DNA from: a virus
Strand: one strand, 5' to 3'
Virus record (IMG/VR): IMGVR_UViG_3300015245_000718
Location: 1 to 39,169 of that record
DNA: 39,169 nt
In this document: piece after piece, positions 13,341 to 20,844 of the stretch
Numbering within the stretch: the first letter of the stretch is position 1
Layout of the letters: every line of letters starts with the position of its first letter
The notes under the pieces: model-generated
Database searches by the model: none
Told to the model about the DNA's origin: nothing
The model's input: only the letters and a program-made list of their open reading frames with translations
Made by a program: the position numbers and the translations under genes

Positions 13341-13826
13341 ATGTTCATCGGACCGTGCTATATCCTGAAGAATCTCGGCGTCTCGATCTCGACGGCCATC
13401 ACTGTGATCCAGCTCAAGGCTGGCGTGAACGGACCGATCGAGATCCTGCGCTCGAGCCTCACCAACGGATCTGTGGCGACGTCGGCGCAGTACGCGGCCG
13501 CGCTCCTGATGCGCAAGACCGCGGGCGCCACCGTCACGACGGGTGTTGCGGGCACAACGGTGCTGAAGCAGAACCCGGTCAATCCGACCACTGACGCATC
13601 GCTCGGCACTACGGCGACCGGCATCACGGCCACCGGCGAGGGAACCAACGGCGAAGAAGCGGTTACCCGCGGCTTCAATGATCTCAATGGTGCGGAGTGG
13701 CTGGCGACGCCAGAGGAGCGAATCCTCGTCGCCCAGGGCGGCATCATTGCGCAGACCTTCAAGGTCGCGCCGCAATCGGCCACCCGCTACGGCGAGATCT
13801 CGTTCCGCGAGCTCCGCGGCGGATAA
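13341..13826 (+). CDS. Hypothetical virion protein, beta-rich
   Basis: The 161-residue protein begins MFIGPCYILKNLGVSISTAI and is rich in Thr, Ala and Gly with a repeated TTG/ATG pattern (TTGVAGTTVLKQ, TTATGITATGEG). The C-terminal half ends in an IIAQTFKVAPQSATRYGEISF strand set. The composition fits a small virion decoration or fibre-associated protein; function is inferred from context only. Confidence 0.65.
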   Translation: MFIGPCYILKNLGVSISTAITVIQLKAGVNGPIEILRSSLTNGSVATSAQYAAALLMRKTAGATVTTGVAGTTVLKQNPVNPTTDASLGTTATGITATGEGTNGEEAVTRGFNDLNGAEWLATPEERILVAQGGIIAQTFKVAPQSATRYGEISFRELRGG

Positions 13827-14186
13827 ATGGACCCGGCGGCGATCTATAAGACGCCGCGGCCGCACGAGGAGGAGCGTCCTCGTCCTGGCGATCTGGCAGA
13901 GATACGCCGCTCTCACTGCAAGCAGGAGAGCGGCCTTCTCGTGCAGGTCATGGGCGAGCCACACCTCGCCTTCGTCAATTGTGCGGACTGTGGCCAGGCG
14001 GTTACGGAATGGATCGTCGAGGTCCACTGCAACCATGCGGATTGGATAAAGACATCAGGGCCGTGGTTTTATCCGATTCATTGGCTGAAGCGCCTCGATC
14101 CAAATGATCCGGTGCAGTACGCGCGCCTGCGCAGTTACACGTTCCTGCAGCCAACGGCTGAACAGATTGCGGCTGCCAATCGATGA
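13827..14186 (+). CDS. Hypothetical protein with possible zinc site
   Basis: The 119-residue protein has a Cys near residue 30 (SHCKQ), NCADCG around residue 53 and VHCNH around residue 68, an arrangement that could bind zinc. The C-terminus (WLKRLDPNDPVQYARLRSY) is helical. It starts directly after the previous stop and overlaps the next gene as ATGA. Not recognised as a known family. Confidence 0.65.
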   Translation: MDPAAIYKTPRPHEEERPRPGDLAEIRRSHCKQESGLLVQVMGEPHLAFVNCADCGQAVTEWIVEVHCNHADWIKTSGPWFYPIHWLKRLDPNDPVQYARLRSYTFLQPTAEQIAAANR

Positions 14187-15208
14187 GCACTGGCATCTAT
14201 CGTCAATATCCGAGCCAGCAGCCGCAGCGGCCATCACTCGCGCCGCAGCTGACGCCGGCGAGCGGCTTCTATCCGTTCGGCGGGCCGCTGATCGCTCGGA
14301 TCTCAGCGGCTCCAGTCTGGCCCGTGCAGCAACCGCAGCCGGGCGTTGCGGCGATTCTTGCGCCGGCGCCGACGTTGGTGCCAGTAGGGAAATCGACGAC
14401 CTGGCGGCGCGATCCTTATCCGGTGCAGCGGCCCGACACCGAGGTCGCGTTTTTCAACACGCCACCGTCGGGCTTCTATCCGTTCCAGGGGTCGACGCCG
14501 CAGGAGATCATCCGGGCGCAGGATGAACGCGCCACACTTGTAACGGCCGGCATTGCAGCCTTGCTGCCGGCGCCACAGACCTATGTGCCACAGTCAGCCG
14601 TGCAGGCTCCGCAGCGGCAGCCGTATCCGATACAAATCACGCCCGGCGAGATTGCGCCGTTCCTCAGTCCCTCGGCACCGGATTCGCCGATCAGCTCGCC
14701 GACCTATTGGGCGGCAGCATATCGGCGCGATTTCACTGCGATCGATTTGCCGGCGCCCTGGCTTGCTCCCTTCTCAGTGCAGGCGGACTCTGTGCCCGCT
14801 GCCGAAATGTTGACCTGGTCGCGCGAGCCGGCGCGCAGCCCAGGCATTCTGGCACCGTGGCTTGCACCACTCGTCGCACCGGCCGCGGTTTTCGTTCCGG
14901 CGGCTGCGGCGATCTCCTGGTCACGTGAGATTTCGCGGACACAGCAGCTCGAGCGTCGCGTCATTTCGACGCTGGTCGACTATGTGCCGCCGGCGAAGCT
15001 TCAAGGCTGGCAGGCGAGGGCGGAGGTACGGCCACGACTCGCATGGTCGCTGAGCGCCGTATTCATTCCGCCGCCGGTAATCACCGGGCCGGGTGTTGTT
15101 GGATTGCACCTTCTGACGCCGGCGAGCGAACGTTCACTCAGCATCACCTACGGAGACGCGCGCCTCATGGTCTCTGCAGCAGACGGCCGGGTGATCGGCA
15201 ATGGCTGA
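14183..15208 (+). CDS. Proline/alanine-rich repetitive phage protein
   Basis: The 341-residue protein is built from imperfect units containing GFYPF, a W-R-(D/E)-P motif and stretches such as LAPWLAPLVAPAAVF. SGFYPFGG (about 28-35) recurs as SGFYPFQG, and TTWRRDPYP, LTWSREPAR and ISWSREISR are related. The C-terminal 35 residues (LHLLTPASERSLSITYGDARL) look like a small folded module. Such low-complexity proteins may form flexible virion linkers. No function can be assigned. It overlaps the neighbours on both sides. Confidence 0.7.
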   Translation: MSTGIYRQYPSQQPQRPSLAPQLTPASGFYPFGGPLIARISAAPVWPVQQPQPGVAAILAPAPTLVPVGKSTTWRRDPYPVQRPDTEVAFFNTPPSGFYPFQGSTPQEIIRAQDERATLVTAGIAALLPAPQTYVPQSAVQAPQRQPYPIQITPGEIAPFLSPSAPDSPISSPTYWAAAYRRDFTAIDLPAPWLAPFSVQADSVPAAEMLTWSREPARSPGILAPWLAPLVAPAAVFVPAAAAISWSREISRTQQLERRVISTLVDYVPPAKLQGWQARAEVRPRLAWSLSAVFIPPPVITGPGVVGLHLLTPASERSLSITYGDARLMVSAADGRVIGNG

Positions 15209-15683
15209 TACCAAGCGTCTTTACGATGAGCGGACGAAGAAGCCTGGCGAGGCCGTCACCTACGAAATCCCATGGTGGCTGTACCTCGGCCACACGTGGC
15301 GCCCGGGCGAGCGATTCGTCACGACGACGTACGTGCGGCCATCGCGCCCCAACGGGTTCGAGTATGAATGCACGACGGCCGGGCAGACCGGAGCGCGTGA
15401 GCCGACATGGCCGACGACGGTTGCGCTCACGGTCACCGATGGCTCGGTGATCTGGACCTGCAGGGCGATCGGCAACAATGCTGTCGACACGATCAGTGGC
15501 AATGGCAACTGGGTCGGCGAGACGGGCATCACCGTTGCGAATCCGCAGACTGATGCCATAAAGCAGCTGAGCAGCGCTCGGGTATCGGCGGGAACGGCAG
15601 GGCAGACGTACTTCATCACCTGCACAATCGTGACGACGGGCGGGGATACCTACATCTTCACGCTCAAGCTGAGCGTTGAATGA
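15201..15683 (+). CDS. Phage tail-associated domain protein
   Basis: The 160-residue protein carries PSRPNGFEYECTTAGQTG followed by EPTWPTTVALTVTDGSVIWTC, a short module repeated in many phage tail, fibre and baseplate accessory proteins. The C-terminal part (about 100-160) is a beta-sandwich-like segment ending LKLSVE. It probably belongs to a virion accessory complex. It overlaps the preceding gene by 8 bp and the next as ATGA. Confidence 0.7.
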   Translation: MADTKRLYDERTKKPGEAVTYEIPWWLYLGHTWRPGERFVTTTYVRPSRPNGFEYECTTAGQTGAREPTWPTTVALTVTDGSVIWTCRAIGNNAVDTISGNGNWVGETGITVANPQTDAIKQLSSARVSAGTAGQTYFITCTIVTTGGDTYIFTLKLSVE

Positions 15684-16204
15684 TCAAGATTGATGTACGT
15701 CTCGATATTGCTGGGCTCAAGCGCCAGTTCGCGGGGCTTGAAAGGAAGATCGATCAAGCCGCGGCAGCGGCCATTAACCGTACTGCAGAGGCCGTGCGTA
15801 CCGAGGCGGTCCGTGCCATCGCTGCCGAGACCAGCATCAAGCAGAAGGATGTGCGCAAGCGCATCTATATCAGGCGTGCGAGTAAGGACAAGCTCATCGC
15901 CTATGTCGACGCTTACCCCTATGCACCGAATATCGGGCGCTTTGCCGCAAGCCAGAAGGCTGCGGGCGTATCCGCTAAGGCGTGGGCGCGACGCAAGATA
16001 TATCGGCACAGCTTCCTGCTGCATGGTAGGGCTGTGGTCCGCGTTGGGCGAGAGCGCTTCCCACTCAAGGGACTACGTGGACCCAGCGTGCGAAGAACGT
16101 TCATGCAACGTAGCGTGATCGCAGGGCTACAAGCCGTGGCACGACAGACATGGCGCGGTCGCATCGCGCATGAGATCAAGCGGCGGCTGCAGCAAGGCAT
16201 ATGA
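15680..16204 (+). CDS. Minor tail protein Z-like
   Basis: The 174-residue protein matches the GPZ pattern of phage minor tail proteins: an N-terminal helix (AAAINRTAEAVRTEAVRAIAAET), then IKQKDVRKRIYIRRA, and a basic C-terminal region with FPLKGLRGPSV. In lambda, Z sits between FII and U; here the FII-like and U-like genes are adjacent and Z is displaced to upstream of the terminase. It probably acts at the tail end that joins the head. Confidence 0.75.
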   Translation: MIKIDVRLDIAGLKRQFAGLERKIDQAAAAAINRTAEAVRTEAVRAIAAETSIKQKDVRKRIYIRRASKDKLIAYVDAYPYAPNIGRFAASQKAAGVSAKAWARRKIYRHSFLLHGRAVVRVGRERFPLKGLRGPSVRRTFMQRSVIAGLQAVARQTWRGRIAHEIKRRLQQGI

Positions 16205-16235
16205 ATGCTCGGGTCCTTCCTGGCTCAAAGCAAAC

Positions 16236-16252
16236 GGGTGGCAGCGCCGCCC
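16236..16252. other. Candidate cos/packaging dyad upstream of terminase
   Basis: The 90-bp gap between the Z-like and terminase small subunit genes contains GGGTGGC (16236-16242) and GCCGCCC (16246-16252), an imperfect hyphenated palindrome (one mismatched pair) over a 3-bp centre. This is the place and composition expected of a cos nicking site next to a Nu1/A-type terminase. It is a positional inference; the termini are not visible in a prophage. Confidence 0.4.
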
Positions 16253-16294
16253 CGAAATATCACTAGCTCCAGCGCTCCATAGGTTGTTGTTGCG

Positions 16295-16900
16295 ATGAGT
16301 GATTTTGAGCCGAAGCTCCTGCTCAACAAGACCCTCACAGCGCGAACGCTTGGGATCTCGGTTCAGGCTTTTACAAACTGGGGACTCAAACCTCATCAGC
16401 GGACCGCGCGCGAGGCTCTCTACTATCTGCCGACCGTGATCGAGGAGCTGCTTCGTCGGCGCGTGCCGGATCAGGATGCGGAGCTCGATCTCGAGCAGGA
16501 ACGCGCTCGCTTGGCGAGCGAACAGGCTGACAAGACAGCGCTGGAGAATGCAGAGCATCGCGGCGAGCTCGCAGATCTCGACACGATCGCGGAGGAGCTT
16601 GGCCACATGCTGGCTTCATTTCGGGCACGTCTGCTCGCCGCGCCTTCGAAGCTCGCGCCCTTGGTGAACCCAGAGAATCCGAACCTTGCTCGAGACATCA
16701 TTGCCGGAGAGCACGAGCGGATCCTCGCTGAGCTCGCGGCCTATCAGCCAGGCACAGGCTCGATCGAATACGCTGGCGATGCTGCAGGCGATCCTGCCGC
16801 TTCTGCGACCGCCGCCCCGGCTAACGGTAAGCGAGTGGGCGGACCGGCACCGCCAGCTCAGCCCAGAAAGCAGCGCGGAGCCAGGTCAATACCGCACTGA
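16295..16900 (+). CDS. Terminase small subunit (Nu1-like)
   Basis: The 201-residue protein has an N-terminal helix-turn-helix-like segment (TARTLGISVQAFTNWGLKP) resembling Nu1/DUF1441 small subunits, a charged coiled coil (about 65-95, DLEQERARLASEQADKTALE) for oligomerisation and an Ala/Pro-rich C-terminus. It recognises the packaging site and recruits the large subunit. It overlaps the large subunit gene by 122 nt, so its last 40 residues lie in the shared stretch. No clear ribosome-binding site is seen. Confidence 0.8.
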   Translation: MSDFEPKLLLNKTLTARTLGISVQAFTNWGLKPHQRTAREALYYLPTVIEELLRRRVPDQDAELDLEQERARLASEQADKTALENAEHRGELADLDTIAEELGHMLASFRARLLAAPSKLAPLVNPENPNLARDIIAGEHERILAELAAYQPGTGSIEYAGDAAGDPAASATAAPANGKRVGGPAPPAQPRKQRGARSIPH

Positions 16901-18665
16901 TCGGGTTCCGTTCGTTCGCGGGATCATGGAAGCGTTCACGGATGTCGCGGTTCGTGAGCTCTGGGTGATGAAGTCTGCGCAGGTCACATGGACCACACTC
17001 TGCGAGAATTTCATCGGCTATCACGTGGATCAGGATCCGGCACCGATCCTATTGGTGGAGCCGACGCTCGACCTCGCGGAAGCATTTTCAAAGGACCGCC
17101 TGGCGCCAATGATCCGCGACACGCCGGTCCTGCGTGGGAAGATCGCGGACGCGCGCTCGCGCGACAGTGGCAACACGCTTCTCCATAAGCGGTTCCCGGG
17201 TGGGCATCTGACGCTTGCCGGTGCGAACGCGGCATCGGGTTTACGAGCGCGTCCGATTCGGATCGTTCTTTTTGATGAGGTCGATGCCTATCCGGCCAGT
17301 GCTGGAACGGAGGGTAATCCGATCAGCCTGGGCAAGAAGCGCCAGACCGCGTTCTGGAATCGACGCACTGCCGGCGGATCGACGCCGACCATCAAGGGTG
17401 CGAGCCAGATTGAGGAGAAGTTCGAACTCTCCGATCAGCGCTACTACTTTGTGCCGTGCCCGCACTGCAAGGAGATGCAGCGTCTGTTCTGGGCGCAGGT
17501 GAAGTGGGAGGACGACAAGCCGGATACGGCGCGCTACGTCTGCAGGAGTTGCGGCGCGCTCTGGAATGATGGAGAGCGGATCGCTGCGCTTGCGTTCGGC
17601 GAGTGGCGCAGTTCGAAACCCTTCACGGGTATTGCTGGCTTTCACATCTGGGAAGCCTATTCGCCATTCGTGCGGCTCGAGGAAATGGTCCGCAATTTCC
17701 TCGAGGCAAAAAAGCTGCCCGAGACTTTGCAGACGTTTGTAAACACCTCCCTGGCCGAGACCTGGGAAGAGACGGGACAGACTGTAGAGCCCGAAGGCCT
17801 GCTCGCCAGGCGCGAGCCCTACGGCCCCGGCGAGATCCCCGCCGGCGTACTGATGCTAACGGTCGGCGGCGACGTCCAGGACGACCGGATCGAGTGCGAG
17901 CTCCTCGGATGGGGTGCGGATGAGGAGTGCTGGATCCTCGAAAAGCATGTCATCCGCGGCGATCCCGGAGACCGTCGGCTGTGGAAGGAGGAGGTCGACG
18001 AGTACCTCAAGCGGCGGTATTCAACTGAGGACAATCGCAAGCTCGGCATTGAAGCTGCAGGCTTTGATTCCGGTGGCCACCATACACAGGCGGTGTATGA
18101 CTACTGCGTCGCGCGTCGACGCTTCCGCATCTGGGCGGTCAAGGGCCAGGCAGGTACGGGCAAGCTCGCATGGCCCAAGAAAGCCTCGCGTGTATCGACG
18201 TCGCGAGTGCCGCTCTTCATCGTCGGTGTCGACACGATCAAGGCCACGCTCTACGGCCGGCTCGAGAAGGTCGCCCAACCTGGTGCGGGCTATATACATC
18301 TGCCTGAGTCCGCTGATGTGGAGTTCTGTCGTCAGTTCACCAGCGAGACGCGGCTACACGCTTACGTCAAAGGCCGCCGGGTCACCGTATGGAAGCCGCG
18401 CGTCCAGGGCATTGCGCAAGAAGCGCAGGATTGCTGGGTTTACGGTTACGCGGCATTCATCGGCCGCGGCGGCCCTCGGATCATCGGTCAACGGCTGAAA
18501 CGAATGCCGAGAGCGCCGAGAGCGTTGCAGGCGGATAAGCCGTTGGCGACAGAACCGGAAGTTGAACCGACGCCGCCTCCGCCGCCAGATCCGTTCCGCC
18601 AGGGAAAGAAACATTGGGCGAGTGAGAAGAAGCCGTCTTGGGTCAAGCGTTGGAGGAAGTGGTAG
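16779..18665 (+). CDS. Terminase large subunit, lambda gpA family
   Basis: From ATG 16779 the protein has 628 residues. An ATPase P-loop-like segment is LWVMKSAQVTWTT (61-73), with a Walker B IVLFDEVDAYP further on. A zinc-ribbon pattern CPHC ... CRSC and the nuclease start LTVGGDVQDDRIE follow. The family cuts concatemeric DNA at cos and pumps it into proheads. A longer reading from 16686 would add 31 residues inside the small subunit gene; the chosen ATG precedes the conserved PRLTVSEWADRHRQLS segment. Confidence 0.9.
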   Translation: MLQAILPLLRPPPRLTVSEWADRHRQLSPESSAEPGQYRTDRVPFVRGIMEAFTDVAVRELWVMKSAQVTWTTLCENFIGYHVDQDPAPILLVEPTLDLAEAFSKDRLAPMIRDTPVLRGKIADARSRDSGNTLLHKRFPGGHLTLAGANAASGLRARPIRIVLFDEVDAYPASAGTEGNPISLGKKRQTAFWNRRTAGGSTPTIKGASQIEEKFELSDQRYYFVPCPHCKEMQRLFWAQVKWEDDKPDTARYVCRSCGALWNDGERIAALAFGEWRSSKPFTGIAGFHIWEAYSPFVRLEEMVRNFLEAKKLPETLQTFVNTSLAETWEETGQTVEPEGLLARREPYGPGEIPAGVLMLTVGGDVQDDRIECELLGWGADEECWILEKHVIRGDPGDRRLWKEEVDEYLKRRYSTEDNRKLGIEAAGFDSGGHHTQAVYDYCVARRRFRIWAVKGQAGTGKLAWPKKASRVSTSRVPLFIVGVDTIKATLYGRLEKVAQPGAGYIHLPESADVEFCRQFTSETRLHAYVKGRRVTVWKPRVQGIAQEAQDCWVYGYAAFIGRGGPRIIGQRLKRMPRAPRALQADKPLATEPEVEPTPPPPPDPFRQGKKHWASEKKPSWVKRWRKW

Positions 18666-19217
18666 ATGACGATCTCGAGCGCAGTTCCGAAGACACTCAT
18701 CGCGGGAGATACCTGGCGATGGACTCGGGATTTGAGCGGCAGCTATCCCGCGCCGACCTGGACCGTCACGTATCACTTCGAGAAAGAGGGTGCGAGTTTC
18801 AAGGCGGACGCCGTTGCATCCGGCAGCTCGCACGCGATCTCCATCGCGGCCACGACGACTGCGGGCTACAAGCCTGGCCGGTATCACTGGATGGCGCGAG
18901 CGACGGACGGGTCGGTCAGCGAAACAGTTGCAGGCGAGGAGGGTTGGGTAGACGTCAAACCGGATCCAGCGGCTGCTGGGTCGACGGACTGGCGATCCGA
19001 CGCTCGCAAGATGCTCGATGCGCTCAACGCAACCATGATTGGCAAGGCCTCGAGCGATCAGCTCGCCATGACGATACAGGGTAGATCGCTCTCGCGGTTC
19101 AGTCCGCTCGAGCTCAGGCAGTGGCGCGACGAGCTCAAGCGCGAGGTGGCCAACGAGGAGAAGGGAGATGGTCCCGGATCCATTGGTCCGCTGAAAGTGA
19201 GGCTCAATCGTGGGTAA
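18666..19217 (+). CDS. gpW-position head-tail joining-type protein
   Basis: The 183-residue protein lies exactly between terminase and portal, where lambda W is found. The N-terminal half (about 5-100) is a beta domain beginning IAGDTWRWTRDLSGSYPAP, and the C-terminal half (DARKMLDALNATMIGKAS, then GRSLSRFSPLELRQWRDEL) is a helical hairpin like that of head-tail connectors. It is longer than gpW (68 residues), so it is a two-domain relative or an analogue. Assignment is from position and helix pattern. Confidence 0.6.
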   Translation: MTISSAVPKTLIAGDTWRWTRDLSGSYPAPTWTVTYHFEKEGASFKADAVASGSSHAISIAATTTAGYKPGRYHWMARATDGSVSETVAGEEGWVDVKPDPAAAGSTDWRSDARKMLDALNATMIGKASSDQLAMTIQGRSLSRFSPLELRQWRDELKREVANEEKGDGPGSIGPLKVRLNRG

Positions 19218-20844
19218 CTGGTGGCAGACACCGCTCGGCGAGGCGCGTCTCAAGGAATTGCAGCAGCAGTCGGAAATGCAGCGGCCCGCTGCGGTTTCTG
19301 CCAAGAGGGTGCTACCTCGCCGCAGAATTCTGCAGCGTGCGTACCAGAACGCGCGCTATTCGCGCCTGCAGAACGATTGGAATCCTGGCGACACGAGCGC
19401 CGATTCCGAGCTCGCGCAGAGCCTCAAGGTGCTGCGCAATCGCTCGCGCGCCGTCGTCCGCGACACGAGCTACGCCAAGCGCGCCAAGAGTGCGATCGTC
19501 ACCAACGTGATCGGCTCCGGCATCCGCATGCAAGCGCAGGTTCGCACCTCGCGCAAGGAGTTGAGCGCCCGCATCAATGGCGGAATCGAGGACGGTTTCG
19601 CTCGTTGGAGCGAGGCGGAGAACTGTCACACCGGTGGGCGGCTGTGTTTCGCAGACTTCGAGCGCACCGCGGTGGGCGAGATTTTCGAGGCCGGCGAGGT
19701 CTTCGTCCGGTTTCACTATCGGCGCTTCGGCAACTCCGAAGTGCCACTCGGCCTTGAGCTGATCGAGGGCGAGCGCGTCGCGGATCAGCTCGATTCGGCT
19801 GTCGGATTCATGAATGCGAATCGTTTTCGCCTCGGCATCGAGTCAGACGAGTTCTATCGGCCGCTCTCGTATTGGATGCGCCGCCGGCATCCGACGGAGA
19901 TCCGCGCCTTTGGCGATTTCGATTCGATCGAGCGCATCAGCGCGGCCGATATCGTTCACCTGGCGTGCGTGGATCGCTGGCCGCAGACGCGCGGTGAGCC
20001 CTGGATGCATACCATCCTGCGGCGCCTCAATGACATGGACAGCTACAGTGAGGCGGAGATTGAGCGTGCGCGTGCGCAGGCCTGCATCGTCGCGGCGATC
20101 GAGAGCGGCGAGGAGGCTGCGGACATCGGCGAGGAGCAGGAGGACGGTAGCATTCAGTTCGAGCTTGAGCCGGGCGTCATCCCGAAGCTCGCACCGGGCG
20201 AAAAGCTCAACTCGCAGCCGATGACGGCGCCCAACCCGCAGCTTGACCCGTTTATGCGGTACATGGTGAGGGAAGCGGCCGCCGGCATCAGCATCTCTTA
20301 TCCGTCGCTCTCGGGCGACTACTCGCAGAGCAACTATAGCTCGTCACGCATGGGTGCCGGCGACGAGCGCGATCACTTCAAGCAGATCCAGCAGTTCTTT
20401 ATCCGCGCCTTTCGATGGCGGGTGCACAAACTTTGGATTCAGCAAGCGGTGCTCGCGCGGACGCTCCCCGGGATCTCGATCGACGAATACGTGGCGACGC
20501 CCGAGAAGTTCTGGCAGGCGCGTTTCCGGCCGCGTGGCTGGAGCTACATTGATCCTACCAAGGAAGTTCAGGCCTACAAGGATGCCGTCCGTTGCGGGTT
20601 CATGACACAACAAGACGTCCTCGATAATTTCGGCACGGACTTCGAAGAGCTGGTCGAGCAGCGCAAAAGGGAACTCGAACTCGCGGGCGCCGCAGGGCTG
20701 GTTCTCGACACTGATCCTTCGCAGGTTGCGGCTTCCGGTAGTACACAGTCGGCTCCGGCTCCGGCGGCGGATGTAACCACGAATCCGGATGATCAGGCAC
20801 CGGCAGAGCGGTCCAACCACCTGAGGTTAATACATGATCAGTAA
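19210..20844 (+). CDS. Portal protein, lambda gpB family
   Basis: The 544-residue protein opens with a basic segment, then the family pattern LQNDWNPGDTSADSELAQSL, LRNRSRAVVRDTSYAKRA and GSGIRMQAQ. It forms the dodecameric ring through which DNA enters and to which the tail joins. It uses GTG at 19210, overlapping the previous gene by 8 bp. An Ala/Pro-rich tail of about 40 residues ends the protein and overlaps the protease-capsid gene by 11 bp. Confidence 0.9.
   Translation: MGNWWQTPLGEARLKELQQQSEMQRPAAVSAKRVLPRRRILQRAYQNARYSRLQNDWNPGDTSADSELAQSLKVLRNRSRAVVRDTSYAKRAKSAIVTNVIGSGIRMQAQVRTSRKELSARINGGIEDGFARWSEAENCHTGGRLCFADFERTAVGEIFEAGEVFVRFHYRRFGNSEVPLGLELIEGERVADQLDSAVGFMNANRFRLGIESDEFYRPLSYWMRRRHPTEIRAFGDFDSIERISAADIVHLACVDRWPQTRGEPWMHTILRRLNDMDSYSEAEIERARAQACIVAAIESGEEAADIGEEQEDGSIQFELEPGVIPKLAPGEKLNSQPMTAPNPQLDPFMRYMVREAAAGISISYPSLSGDYSQSNYSSSRMGAGDERDHFKQIQQFFIRAFRWRVHKLWIQQAVLARTLPGISIDEYVATPEKFWQARFRPRGWSYIDPTKEVQAYKDAVRCGFMTQQDVLDNFGTDFEELVEQRKRELELAGAAGLVLDTDPSQVAASGSTQSAPAPAADVTTNPDDQAPAERSNHLRLIHDQ

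Noticed and set aside
12765-14036. 423-codon minus-strand frame
   Set aside because: It spans four plausible plus-strand genes with coupled starts; composition is that of a reverse shadow.
18354-19304. 316-codon minus-strand frame
   Set aside because: Opposite the terminase and gpW-position genes; no recognisable domain.
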